From Chionis minor (lineage: Eukaryota; Chordata; Aves; Charadriiformes; Chionididae), in assembly GCA_013398295.1 (NCBI GenBank), contig VZSF01000742.1, positions 248,001 to 312,000 of the forward strand: 64,000 bases of DNA, written 5' to 3'. Positions 22,764 through 34,282 of this stretch are shown piece by piece. The notes under the pieces are model-generated. The model did no database searches. It was not told where the DNA came from and saw nothing but the letters and a program-made list of their open reading frames with translations. Position numbers and translations under genes: made by a program. Each line of letters opens with the position of its first letter. The first letter of the stretch is position 1.

Positions 22764-25351
22764 ATGTTCATTTTAAGCAGCTTTTTTCCCATTCCAAAGT
22801 GAATTACAAATTTCAATGGGCTATTCCTCTGACTGCAACTATATACATATTTTTCTGTTAGTGCAATGCTGGCTTGTTTCATAGTCTTCTATGACCTGAC
22901 CTCCTTCAGGTCAGGTGTTGGAGCTAAAGCAGGAAAAGGCCACAGCCTATTGCTTACTGACTTGGTGGGACTAGGAACTTTATTCTGGCAGTAGCAGATG
23001 GAAGTCACTGTCTGGGTGAAGGAAAATAGAGCCTAGTACACAGAGGGCCTATTAGAGTAACCATAGGAACTGATAAGACTGCAAGGTGGTTCAGATGTGA
23101 AGTTCAACTATTATTTAAATACATTAATAAAACAAAACCCCAGGAAAGGGATGAACCCTATCTTTTACAGTCTCTGCAGTTTTTAGCAGGAGTAGGATAA
23201 GGTTTCCGTTTTGCTGGGCACTACTCATAAGCAAGCTTTTTCTGAAGTTTTCATCCTGTACAGAGCCAACAGAGTAAAACAGACATTTCTGTACTTTAGA
23301 GAAGTTCTTGGGCAAATATGCCCTCATTTCCTTTAGATCCAACTGCTTAGAATTCATACAGAGCCCTAGCGTGGGGTGGCTGGATTTCGTCAAAGGTTTC
23401 TTTCCCTTAAGGGTTTGTTCCTCCCCTGATGTGCTCTTGTGACTCCCACTGACAGTAATGGGGAGTAACACATGCCTGGAGGACAGCTCTGGTATCCCTT
23501 AGTGAGAGAGAGTGGGTTTATCAGGGAAGGATGGGAAAGGAACAGAAGGAAAAGGAAGGCTTTGAAAGCTATCTAATTATAGGCTGGTGTGTTAACCACT
23601 CCACCAGCCCGTTTGCAGTACTAAGCATTTGGCACAGTAGAGCTTTGTTTTTCTTGATTAGAGAGGAGCATTTGCAAGATCAGTGAACAAATGGGGAAAA
23701 GAGCAAAGCGAAAAGCCCACCCAACTGGTAAAACATAGAGGTGGCTGCTGAACAGATTCCAGCGGTGCATTAGCAGCAATGAGGCCAATGCTGCAGCTCT
23801 TTCTGTGGGTTGGTGTGCATTGCTTTCCCAGGAAGTACTCTTGACTTCCATTAGACTGAGTGAACATACAAGTACAAGAGTATCCATAAAAGAACCCAAA
23901 GAACTAGGTTCCCAAGGTGGTAAGTGTTACAGCACAGGGAAGGTCTTTGCCTTTCTCCACAGGGAACCTAAACAGGAGATTAATGTTAACCCCAGAGCCA
24001 CACTAGTTCCTGCTTAGTAACATACTCACTCATGATTTTTGTTATGGGAGATCCCAATTCAGTCCTCATGGGCAGCTCACTGGGAGGAGGTGGAGTGCTG
24101 TATATTCAAATAGAAGAAGAAAGAAATGAACAAGAGTGAGACTGCACAGCACAAAGCACCGCTGTGTAATGGACCTGAGTGTTCACACGTGTGCCTACAA
24201 TACTATGGTGATCTGTTCTTCCAGATCATGCCTGAGTGGTGGATACAACTGTGTTGTGTCCACTTCTGGGAGCCTTCTTTCCCAGCAAATTATATTGTAG
24301 ACAAAACCCCCACATGACAGAGTGTGGACTCAGAAAACTGCAGATATGTGTCTTTTCTCTTGCATTTAGGTAAATAAATCATTCTCCCCCTCATCCGTTT
24401 CTGTATAACTTTATAACCAATTTCAGCTTGACTAAAATGCACATCTGTTCAAAGAATAGCAGTTTTAAAACAGCATCTTAAAATAGATTTCATTTTCACT
24501 TCAGTCCTGGTGCTAGATCTCCTTACTGTTTTCTACTCAGAGTCTCAGTCAGACCTGGCCACTTCCCTGTTGATCTGTTTAACCTCTTCACTGCCACACA
24601 CAATTACAAAGTGACCTTACCAGAGGTTGTCCTGGCTACTTGGGAGCGGACAGTTCACTCCATACAGAAAGGACCCAAAATTGTCCAGCAGGGAAGAAAG
24701 GAGTAAGGAAGCCATTTATAAGATTGCATCTATCTGTCAGCTCAATCCTCTGCTTGCAATGACCCAGGAGAGAAAAGAAGAAACTCCTATATCTTGTTAT
24801 GTGGCTGTTTGAACCTGTTTGGCCATAAGCCCAGTGAGAACTTTAAAAGGTGCATGAATTTCAACTATGGACGTAGAAGAATAAGAAATGTGCATATTCA
24901 GTAAGGGTTGCATCTGAAATCTCATGTGAGATTGCTGAGTTCACGTGCTTGACCTGGCATGGGGTTGTATATCTGAACTTCCACAGCAAAACCTAGAAAA
25001 GAAACATGAATGAGAGGCGTCTCACAGTGTATCAGTGTTGAGGTCTGGATTGAAGTTGTCCTGCCTCAGAAGGTCAAAACAACCTAAAAATACAGTTACT
25101 GTACATTTTGTAGAACAGGTTTTAAAATTTTTAGAGGCCAAGGCTAGTCTGCTCCCATGTGACCGAGAAGAGCCGAAGGCCGAAGGAACATGTGCAGGCA
25201 CCTGTAAGAGACTTCCCGTCCTGTCGCTGTGCTGGCTCTGCAGGGCTTCTCGCTTCTGCCATCCCAGGGGCGAGCGTCAGGCAAGAAATTCAAGTGTTAT
25301 TGTCACAACTTCCCCCAACCTACTGCACTATCCAAATAATTCAAATTGCAG
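22764..25351. other. Unique non-coding DNA, no gene recognised
   Basis: Open frames of up to 115 codons on both strands have no recognisable motif. No repeat family or promoter-like CpG cluster was seen; a mildly CpG-enriched stretch lies at 25150-25280. Confidence 0.55.
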
Positions 25352-25437
25352 TGCTGCTTGGCATTGTTAGGTTTATGGTTGGACTCAGTGATCTGAAAGG
25401 TCCTTTCCAACCTAAATGCCTCTATGATTCTATGATG
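25352..25437 (+). mobile_element. CR1 LINE, short 3' fragment
   Basis: About 86 bp of CR1 3' end: TTGGCATTGTTAGGTTTATG, GTTGGACTC, GGTCCTTTCCAACCTAAATG, then the tail CTATGATTCTATGATG. It is severely 5'-truncated, as most CR1 insertions are. The tail type matches the copy at 37672-40014. Confidence 0.93.
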
Positions 25438-28400
25438 CAGGAAAATGACAGTGTGCCTGAGGGTATTGCTCTCTCAGAAGTTCTGGGAGCGTGTTCAGAC
25501 TTTGAGAGGTTGGGGAATGGTAGACTGGGATGTCACCTTGACTGAATATGGCCCCTCTTTTGAGAACACAATTTTGGTTACTTCATCTGTATAGTCTCAC
25601 AAACTCTAAAAGTGACTATGAAATAGATACAAAAAACCCCCACTTTATGAACTTATGAATGTGTTACCAGTGAGAGGTACTGTCCTAATAGCTCTCAAGA
25701 CTGATTTATCTATAAAGGATAGTAAAATCTCCTATGTCTTTTTTTATTCCATTACCCATCAGAGGGCAAGTGGGAGATGAAATCCCTGGAGCCTGTGCAG
25801 TACCTGGCCTCACTATTAAAGTAAATACAGTAAAAGTATTTTCTCATTGCATTTAAGAAGCCCCAAACCAGCAGATTCAGTTTAGTAGACAGATAAAATA
25901 GAAGGTTTTTCTTTGGCATTCTTATGATTTGGAGGAGATAACACAGGAAGGTATGGATGGGAGAAGACAGAGCTCTGAGCAGAGAATTACATTTTTAACT
26001 TTGTATTTCTCCTGCATGCTTAATGCTGTGTGCAGGTTCCCTTTGCTGTGTGTGATTCCCATAGAAAATCTCAACCGGGTTTAGCTCCATAATGGTGGGG
26101 ATTGCTGTGGTGCGTATGATCTTTGGTCTCCTAAGTGCTGGACGAAGAGCCACCAATTCTTTGCAAGCAGTGATGTGGTTATGGAAATACTCTATTTCCA
26201 GCTGCCAATTTTCCACTTTTATGGCTGACTCAAAGAATTTTCAAGCCTGCTGCCACTTCTGCTTTGTGACAAAATATTATACACTGAATTTCCACTATCT
26301 GCATTAATGAGATGTGCAGGTACTACAAGTAAATAACAGGTGACAGCCTGGAGACATCTCTTGTTTGAAATTTCAAAGAGGTTCTTATGTGGCTCTAAGG
26401 AGGTTTTGAAACCTTCTCAAATGCTGTGTTTTTTTCTCAGTAAGGAGAGCTATTTCTGCTTCTTCCCATTTATTTCCCCCTCCTTTTGCTTTCTGGAGGA
26501 GAGGGTAATGCTACCTGGATTGGTATGTACAAACTCAAAAGTATGCCTTACTGCTTACTGGTGGTGTAGCTTCCTATGCACTCTCTGGGGCTCTCAGGGG
26601 TCAGTTTGCACTGTTTACAGCTTGCCTTTTCCCAGCAAGTGTTTCCAGGAATACAAGTTCACTACAGAAAACTGGGAAGTTTGGGGGAGTTACTAGAACA
26701 GATGTCAGAGCAATGCCTGAAGAGTTTTTCTCCATAGGTAATCTGTCTTCGGGACTTGAAATAAACGTTAAAAATGCCTTTAGCCTCCCCTCACTTCAGT
26801 TTCTCATTGATGTCATGTGCCAAGAAAGCTGAAATCATGTAAATTTAATGCTATCCAAGGGCCTGATAGGCTTTAACCATTCTCAGGGGTAAACACAGGG
26901 AACTGTTGTACTGGGAGCAGCTGATGAGTCTGTCCTCACACCTGCTTCTAGTGTCACAGTAAGTGTGCCCTGCAGAGCCCTTCTTCCTCTTGATCTCTGC
27001 CTGAAGTCTGCACATCCTTGTTTCAGTGCTGACCATCAGCCCACATTCCACTGGGGTTTAAAAGAAATCAAGTGGACAGGTGGAGAATAGCCAATGGGTT
27101 GTAATTAAAGTAAAGATCAAGACACTTGCCAAGTTAATGGACATACTTCACCCATCATTTGATCCCCTACAGCTGCAAATATGCCTGAGAGCAGCCACTT
27201 GCTGTGCAGTGGTCACAGATATGGGTCTAAGAGTATCTTTGTTCCCTCTCTGTCTTTACCTATGTCAGAATGGGATTCTGTTATTATTCCACTGCTGATT
27301 TTGCCCTGTAGGTTGTAACATTCCAACTGTGCATATGCAGGCTTGTTTCTCATCTTTGCTCTTTGTCAAGGTGAGAGCAGCACATGAATCTAATAGACAT
27401 ATACAATAAAAAGTACTTTTGGAAACTATTCCTGGATTGGATTTTTTTTTCTTTAAGACAAGAAGTACTTTTTCAAAAGTAGTCATAGGCCAATCCAGAT
27501 GGTAAAAATTGGCCTAGTTTCGCTGAAGTCAATAATAATACAACTGTCGAAAAGAGGTGGAGGTGATTCTGTAAAGCCAAGACATTAAAGAACAAACAGA
27601 TCTGTTCAAGCAGTTTGTAAAAGACGGATGTAAGATACTAAATAATTACCCAGTACATCTTCCTAATGTAGGATTTTTCTTGGTTCATTAACTAATACTT
27701 TATTCAAGTAGTTCCAAATGATAGGGTTTCTACCATTTTCCTCATCATTTCCTCATAATTAAAAAACCCCCAAAATATAATGTCCCTAGTCTTCCGTACA
27801 GGTGCAATTTCTTCCCAGTTTCTGCTAGGGCACATTAATGATAAAGAGACCTTGAGCTTTATGTGTGATCTTCTATACCTTCTCAGATATTTCCTGCTTT
27901 TAAGATCTTTGGAAGATTTTTTTTTTCCCCTCTATCACTATATCATACAGTTGGTCAGGACAGACTTTTCAACTCTACTACTGAGTGAAGGCAATGATCT
28001 CTAGAAATGAATGTAGTACCCCACCATTGAGAGGTGTTTTTTGAATCAGAGAACAAATGCTAGACTGTCTTTTGAGATGCAGGGTGCCCAGCTATCCTGG
28101 GGGGCAGCAAAAGTCACGTATTAACAGCATCAGACCTGGTCCCACTACAGGACCCTTTCCCACTTCACCATTAAGTACCTTTTGGTCCATCAGCACTTTT
28201 AAGTGCCCTCCTTCCCAGCATGCTGATTGCACCCATGGCCTACTGTCCCTTCTAAGCTTTGCTTGGCATTATTGTTTCCCTCATTTCTTGTCTCCAGTAC
28301 TTTTCCAACATCCCAGATGATTCCCTGCCCTACCATCGTCACCTGAGTTTCCCCAAGTCAGGTTTAACTGTGTTGTTATTGTTTGATGACTATTCTCATT

Positions 28401-29758
28401 CTTCTTCAGCAAATACTGAGGCTCCTAATCCCACAGCAATAAGAAAAGAAAACAAACAAAACCACCTAAGCTTCTTTCCTAAAGCTTCGGGACACACTTG
28501 GAGATGACTCAGTTCCCTTTTCCAGCTTTATAAACTGCTAGACATAGTCATTATCATCTCAGACCTTAATCTATTGTGAAGATATGGAAACTGTTTTTAC
28601 GGTTTGCCCTGGCTGTGCTCCCCTGCCTCCCTTCATTTCCTGACCCTTCACACCCACCAGGAGCTGAAGAAGGAGGTGATGATGGGTGCTGAGCATTGGG
28701 AAAACTACCACTGACTCCTTGCCAGCTGCTATTCAGAAAGCACTGCCAGCCCCTGCCACCATTCCCTCCTCTCATTGCTTGTCCTCTCTGGTGTTTACAA
28801 CACAGGTGTTGGTATCAGCTGTAAATGTCACAGGTGTGTCTTTTTTAATTCCCTTTTACATCGTAGGCTGCCGTGAAACAAAACCCAGGAACGGAGGGCA
28901 ATTCAGAAAATTGAGAAATGTTGTTGAAGAGCAAGTGGCAATAGAGGTGGATGAATTGAAGAGAAGAACAAAGTTAGTATGTACCAGAGGTGGGAACTGG
29001 GCATGTCCCCTCTCTTTATTCATTGCCTACAGTGTCTCTCCCACCCCCGCATGTCTTTGGAAATGAAGGTGAGAGAGTCTGTAGCACTGGAAATACAGTA
29101 TGGGACTGACCTTAGCTAGAGACCAAGTAAAAGTGAGCTGTGGACCCAATCCACCAAAGTATCTGGTTTCTATTTCCTGCAGCCCAGATGATATTTGCTG
29201 TAGTCTTAAATGTGAGTGAAAGACAAAAAGTGAGGCTCTATTACAGTCCTCATTTCTTTTCTAATGTTGGCTGTAAATGTTTATCATGTAGCTCAATGCA
29301 CCCTGTCGAGCCAGAGGAGAAAAGCAAATAAAGCAAAGGAAGGTGGCTTTATTAAAGTCTCTCTGATCAGAATGGTTTTATGGTGGTGAAAGGACCCAGA
29401 TATGATTGAAAATAGGACCTTGCTTGAGATAAAAAATAAGTTCTTACATAAGGCAGTTGAGATGAATATTTATATAAATGGAAGTGCAAAGGAAGAAAGA
29501 GGGAGGGAAGGCTGTAGTCTTGATGAGGCATGTGAATGAGTGGAGAGAAACAGCAACTCCGGGAAAGACAAGCCTTCTGGGAAAGTTAATTATTTTTTAT
29601 TATAGGTGGTTCTCTTCTTCTAGTCTTTGAAGCAATATATTTTTTTTTCTGTCAAGACAGAGTAGTTGGTCATTTGACTTGAGCTTGTCTCCCTAGCTTA
29701 AACAAGATTAATATTTTGCTTTGTGCATTGTGATGCTGGGGTTTGACAGATCTAACTG
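25438..29758. other. Unique non-coding DNA, no gene recognised
   Basis: No CR1, LTR or clear SINE. Open frames of up to 128 codons have no known domains. A GCTGAAGTCAATAATAATAC stretch near 27520 vaguely recalls the old amniote repeat noted near 20945. Nothing else stands out. Confidence 0.55.
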
Positions 29759-29900
29759 AGACTCAGGAGATCACAGCTTTGCTTTCAGCTCTGTCACTGG
29801 CCTGCAGGGTGACCTGGGCCAAATCATGTCATTAATCTTTGTCTCATTTACCTGCCTTAAAGTGGGGCTAGTGGGAATAATCTACCTGTTTTTCTAGCCT
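29759..29900 (+). mobile_element. MIR-like SINE remnant
   Basis: The layout follows MIR, plus strand: GAGACTCAGGAGATC, TTTCAGCTCTGTCACTGGCC, GGGTGACCTGGGCCAAATCA, CATTAATCTTTGTCTCATTT, then TAAAGTGGGGCTAGTGGGAA and TAATCTACCT. These match, in order, the MIR blocks for CAGCTCTGCCAC, TGTGACCTTGGGCAAGTCAC, TTAACCTCTCTGTGCCTCAG and TAAAATGGGGATAATA. It is the clearest MIR-like copy in the window. Confidence 0.75.
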
Positions 29901-30118
29901 GTATTGAGTACCCCTCATAAAAATACTGGATTCAAGCTTGCGTGGTAAAGACTAGTGATGCCTCGTCACATATATTGAAATACTTATTGTAATGTAGCTA
30001 AGCCAATAGGCACTGAGTGGCTGCTCTTTGTCCTGATGGCTTGAAGAACTGTTTTATAACACGCAGCACTGCAAGTCCTGTCGCCTACAGGATCACTGGG
30101 AAAGGCCTATTCCTATGG

Positions 30119-30143
30119 TGACCCCCCCCCCCTTCGGGGGGTC
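30119..30143. repeat. Oligo-C / oligo-G hairpin with TTCG loop
   Basis: GACCCCCC pairs with GGGGGGTC. C11 runs into TTC and then G6, so the innermost fold is C-TTCG-G, an unusually stable tetraloop if transcribed. Such tracts also tend to slip, so copy number may vary or be misassembled. Confidence 0.7.
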
Positions 30144-31180
30144 TCGTTCTTTGCTGCCCTGCTCTGTTGTGGGTTGGTGGGCTGCTAGCATGAGGCTGCA
30201 TCTTCGACAAGGCAACAAAACATCGACACCACCATGTGGCACAGCATAGTGCAGTTCAGACGTGCCTATACTGACTTTGACGCTCATTCCAGCTGGAGCT
30301 CTACATGGCCTAATTTTCCTTGCTTTTTCAACATGAGCACAGCTAATGCCCCTGAAATGCTTCCAAGACTTGCACTCAGAGGTTTTGTGCACTGTACAGT
30401 GCAGTGCCGTTGGCATTTCCCATGCAAACCAGATGCTCGGCAGCTCTGAATGGTCATATTTCCGCTATATTTCCATCCTAGGCTTGAGCCCTGAGCTTTG
30501 GCTCCACACACCCTGCTATTTTGCCCAAACTGATCTCAGCTGCTGGGAAGCAGTTCAGAGCATCCTGCCTGAGTGTGGTGGAAGCCTGACCTTGCTGCCT
30601 TCTCTTCCCTCTCCCTCTCCATGCACACCCTCATTTGCTGAAGCAGGACTGACCTGGGAGGTTTAGGCTGCCTGTGGAAAAAATAGGGCACTCAAGCCTG
30701 GACTGAGATTGGGAATGGGAGGCAAATTGTAATTCTGACCATGGCTTGCAACATGGGATAACTGACGCTGCGTGGCTCTCTTTGGCAGCTGCTACACAGA
30801 AGGGGCTTATCAAGAACAGGGTGTTTTCCTGGCAGACTTACTCCCATATGCATATGTGCCCCCAAAACATAAACATAAGTCTGAAACACATCTTGGGATG
30901 ATGTTTTCCTTTCCTTGTACCATGTGCCTCTATTTCTCTCTCTCTCTCAGGTGACTGCTATTTCTCTTTGCAGTGCTATGCAAGAGCAGCCCACATGCTG
31001 GGCATCAAATGGAGATTATATGGATTCACATCTCAGCAATTTATCTTTTGCTTGCTTGTTTGAGACTTCAAGTACCAATCTGGTTTTAATACCTTGGATA
31101 CTACTAAATTTGAAGTGACTCTGAGGAATAGCTGCACAGATTCATAGAGCTGTTAACATAGCCTCAGCTTCAATGTAGAT

Positions 31181-31196
31181 GTCTGTCTGTCTGTCT
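31181..31196. repeat. (GTCT)n microsatellite
   Basis: Four GTCT units. A short simple repeat. Confidence 0.75.
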
Positions 31197-34149
31197 TTAT
31201 TCCTCCCTGTAAAACTCCTAGAGTATGTAGCTGGACAACTAGTCAGGCTTTTGGGTTGTCTGGCTGGGATCTGTTACACTTCTCAGAGGCTCAGCACCTG
31301 CAGAGAAGTAAATATGATTTGGTATGGATTTTGTACATGCTCTTAAAGCTACTGGGCAAAAAAAAATAAATTCAGGACTACACATTACCAAGCTTGATTT
31401 TCATTTCAGCTGGTGTTATGAGAAGCCCAGAGCTAAAAAATCCAGTTTCAATATTAGAAGCAGCATTTAATCATCCCATTTGTGCAAGTACCAGGCAAAC
31501 ACATATTCCCTATCTTAAAAAATCTTGGAAAGGGGAGGGGGTGATGATGGTGGGATTGGCTGTAGACACCAGCAGAAAGTATGTAATGAAACTAAACTTT
31601 AGAGCTGGCGAAAGATGGTGATGCCAAAACTATGTTCATTTGGTGTCTGAATCACCTATCTAGACATGGACATAAAGTGCCTTGTGTAGGTGGCTGCCTT
31701 CCCACTGCTGCAACACCTTGTCTGCCCGAGCACAGCACATGGGGAAACTGAAATTTCACTGTCCTTGTTTGACAGTCTGTAGCTGATGGCTTTAAACAGT
31801 ACTAAATCCTGTCATATAAAAATACTCTTTAAAGTGTGGTTGAGTGTATGAGGAAACTAAAACTTTGTGGGTTTTTTTCCCTTCCTGGCTCTTTCCCAGT
31901 GGTAGTTACAGGCATTGAGTGTGTATATGCAGGCACAGAGTCACATGTTCTCCCCCTAAAATGAGGGGAATAAAAAGTATGGGAAGGTCTACTGGTGCAT
32001 AAAAACTGAAAAAGTAAAAAAATATAACAAAACAAAACCCCCAAACCCAAAAAAACCCCAGAAAATAAAATGCTTAGAATACCAGCAGGGCTGTATTCTT
32101 TTCATCGCTTGCAGCCTGGACTCTAGTGAAACAGGGACTGGACTCAGTGCTAGGGGATCAGGCACAGCTCTGTCTGTTTTGTTACTAGGCCATTTTTGGG
32201 GTGCAGGTAGATGGGACAAGGAGTGGCTTGGCCTAATCCCAGATCCCTGAATTTCTTCTGCTGAAAGTGACCAGTCTCCAGTCCTGGGATGCTTTCCTGG
32301 ACATTGGAGATGAGGGATGTCTTCCTAACTGTTACCGGGCTGGGTTTGCCTGTTGCGCTTCCTTCCAAACAGATAGCCCTTCACTTTTTGGGTATGGACT
32401 GAAGCCTGACCTGGAGACAGAGGGATTTAGGCATGTGTTTGGTGCTTTCCCTAGTTAGAGCTGGAACAACTAGTAGATCACATTCTGCAAAGCAATAATA
32501 CCTGAAAAAATCTACTCCCTAGATCCTTAATTATTGATGTTCCGGTGGGAACCTCTCCATTTATTTTGGCTGTTTGCTGATCCTCAGAAACATAACTAAT
32601 TAGCAGATGTCTATCAGCAATTAGCCTCTCTGGAACACCTTTCTGAGCCCTTTATACAGGTGGACCACATCCATTGCTAGTTCAGGGAAGACTTCCCAGA
32701 TTCTTCCCATGGCCACAGCCAGGAATTGAATGACTTCAGCTGCACAGCCACTATAGCAAAGGTGCCCCAACTTCTGGCACTTAAATGGGCCACCAAAGTT
32801 GTCCAAGGCTTCTTTCATTGCCAAAGGACAGAGCTAGGCATCTCCAGCCCATGATTTGGATGGAAGTGGACTGGACTACAGAGGGCAATTGTGCAGTAGC
32901 AGTCCTGACTGCAGGACACAGCAGCTCTGCTTCTGTGCCTGCCCATAGATTAATTTTGGGAGCGTAAATCCAGTCCCACCAGCAGATTAGCTCTGAGTCA
33001 TGGGCATATTATAATTCTCTGAGGGCACTGCTGTGTAGATTTCCTTTCCTGAGACTGTTTAATAGAGGCTTCATTATGGGAGGAGGTGATACAGGCCATG
33101 TAATTTCGAAGGCGAACAAAGCTTACTGTAGAGGTGTGAGCAGAATCCTGGCAGCTATCTGTAGTCAGGCTGATTAGATAACATTTCTCAGACAGTTTTC
33201 ATTAGAAAATAAGTCTTTGTATTAAGATCATTTTTAGTTTTTACAAAATCGTATCAAGTTTTGTGGAGTTCCCACAGGAGAAAATATTTTTAAAACAAAA
33301 AGGGATTTAGGATCCCATTTCAAAATTTCAGCTTGAAACTTGAAAATTGTATCCGTAATGCTTTCCTATGCATTTTTCATATTTCTGTTTTGTGTATGCA
33401 TCCTTCCATGACATCACTTTTGAAATGTTCTCATTTTAATTTCAGCACAATAAAGCAATCTGGTGGATATTAAGGAAACCAAGAATCAATCTGATTCACA
33501 AAAAGAGGTGTAATTGCCTTTAATAATTGAAAACAAATACCAGGATGTTTAAATGACCAGTTGTTGTTATACTTTAATATACCAATAGCAGTATGAACAA
33601 TTTTTTTTATGGTGCTAATATAAAATAATTTTAAAAACCTACATAAAATCCAGAATTATTTTTGAAAGTTGGATAAGAAACAACGGAAGGTTAATTAAAC
33701 CCCAAATCAATTCTTTTTGAAAGTCCAATTTTTTCCTCTTTTGGCTGGAATTCTACTTCTGTATTCGAAACTGAGCCTGCAGGTAAGTAATCTCCAATAA
33801 ATCTGTCTGTAATGGTTTAAAACTGTAGTGCCCCAGCTGCCTTCTTTCTCCTGGTGGAGATAACCGTCCTCAAAACAAGCTTCAACAAACTTAGCTTAAC
33901 CCCCTTATTCCTTTCCCCACTACACTTCACTGGTAGGTGTAACTAAAGATGCCAGAGCTGAAAAAGAAGGGGCTAGAGCAGGGTCTCACATTGCACCGTC
34001 ACTCAGTCTGCCGCATAAGCAGTGACCTGCAGCAGGAGAAGATAGAAAAGAGCTGGAGGCAAAGCATTTTAGCTGGTCCCCGATGCTCCTTTGCCTCCAC
34101 CTGGTAGTCTGCATCCCATAGCCAGCAGCAGCTGCAGGCAGATCTCATC

Positions 34150-34282
34150 CTGCCTTTGTCTTAATTTCGCCTTTTGTAAAGAATGTAAGTAATAATGCAG
34201 CTACCTACCTCAGAGGAGTGCAGGAATTAATTAATGTTAGTAAAGTGCTTTGAAGATAAGATCTAAGTATTATTATTAATAA
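34150..34282 (+). mobile_element. MIR-like SINE remnant (3' half)
   Basis: CCTTTGTCTTAATTTCGCCT and TTTTGTAAAGAATG, then TAATAATGCAGCTACCTACC, TCAGAGGAGTGCAGG, AATTAATTAATGTTAGTAAA, GTGCTTTGAAGAT and AAGTATTATTATTA follow in order the MIR core and 3' tail (TCAGTTTCCCCATCTGTAAAATGGG, TAATAATAGTACCTACCTCA, TTGTGAGGATTAA, GTAAAGTGCTTTGA, TATTATTATT). This is a well-preserved 3' half for such an old family. The tail is shared with L2 LINEs, so an L2 3' end is the alternative. Confidence 0.72.

Larger units (their letters stand above)
29901..34149. other. Unique non-coding DNA, no gene recognised
   Basis: It contains a C11-TTC-G6 hairpin at 30119-30143 and a (GTCT)n tract at 31181-31196. A 107-codon open frame (minus, 30093-30416) passes through the hairpin and matches nothing known. 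33150-33800 is AT-rich without a recognised repeat. 33816-33840 (TGTAATGGTTTAAAACTG) recalls an LTR end, but no partner end was found. Confidence 0.55.

Noticed and set aside
25150..25280. Possible CpG island
   Set aside because: CpG is only mildly enriched over about 130 bp. Too short and not associated with an exon or start site.
30093..30416. 107-codon open frame (minus) with cysteine- and histidine-rich look
   Set aside because: It passes through the oligo-C/G hairpin, has no zinc-finger spacing and no known match.
33816..34130. Possible further LTR beginning TGTAATGGTTTAAAAC
   Set aside because: No matching far end and no target-site duplication could be found before the MIR-like element at 34150.
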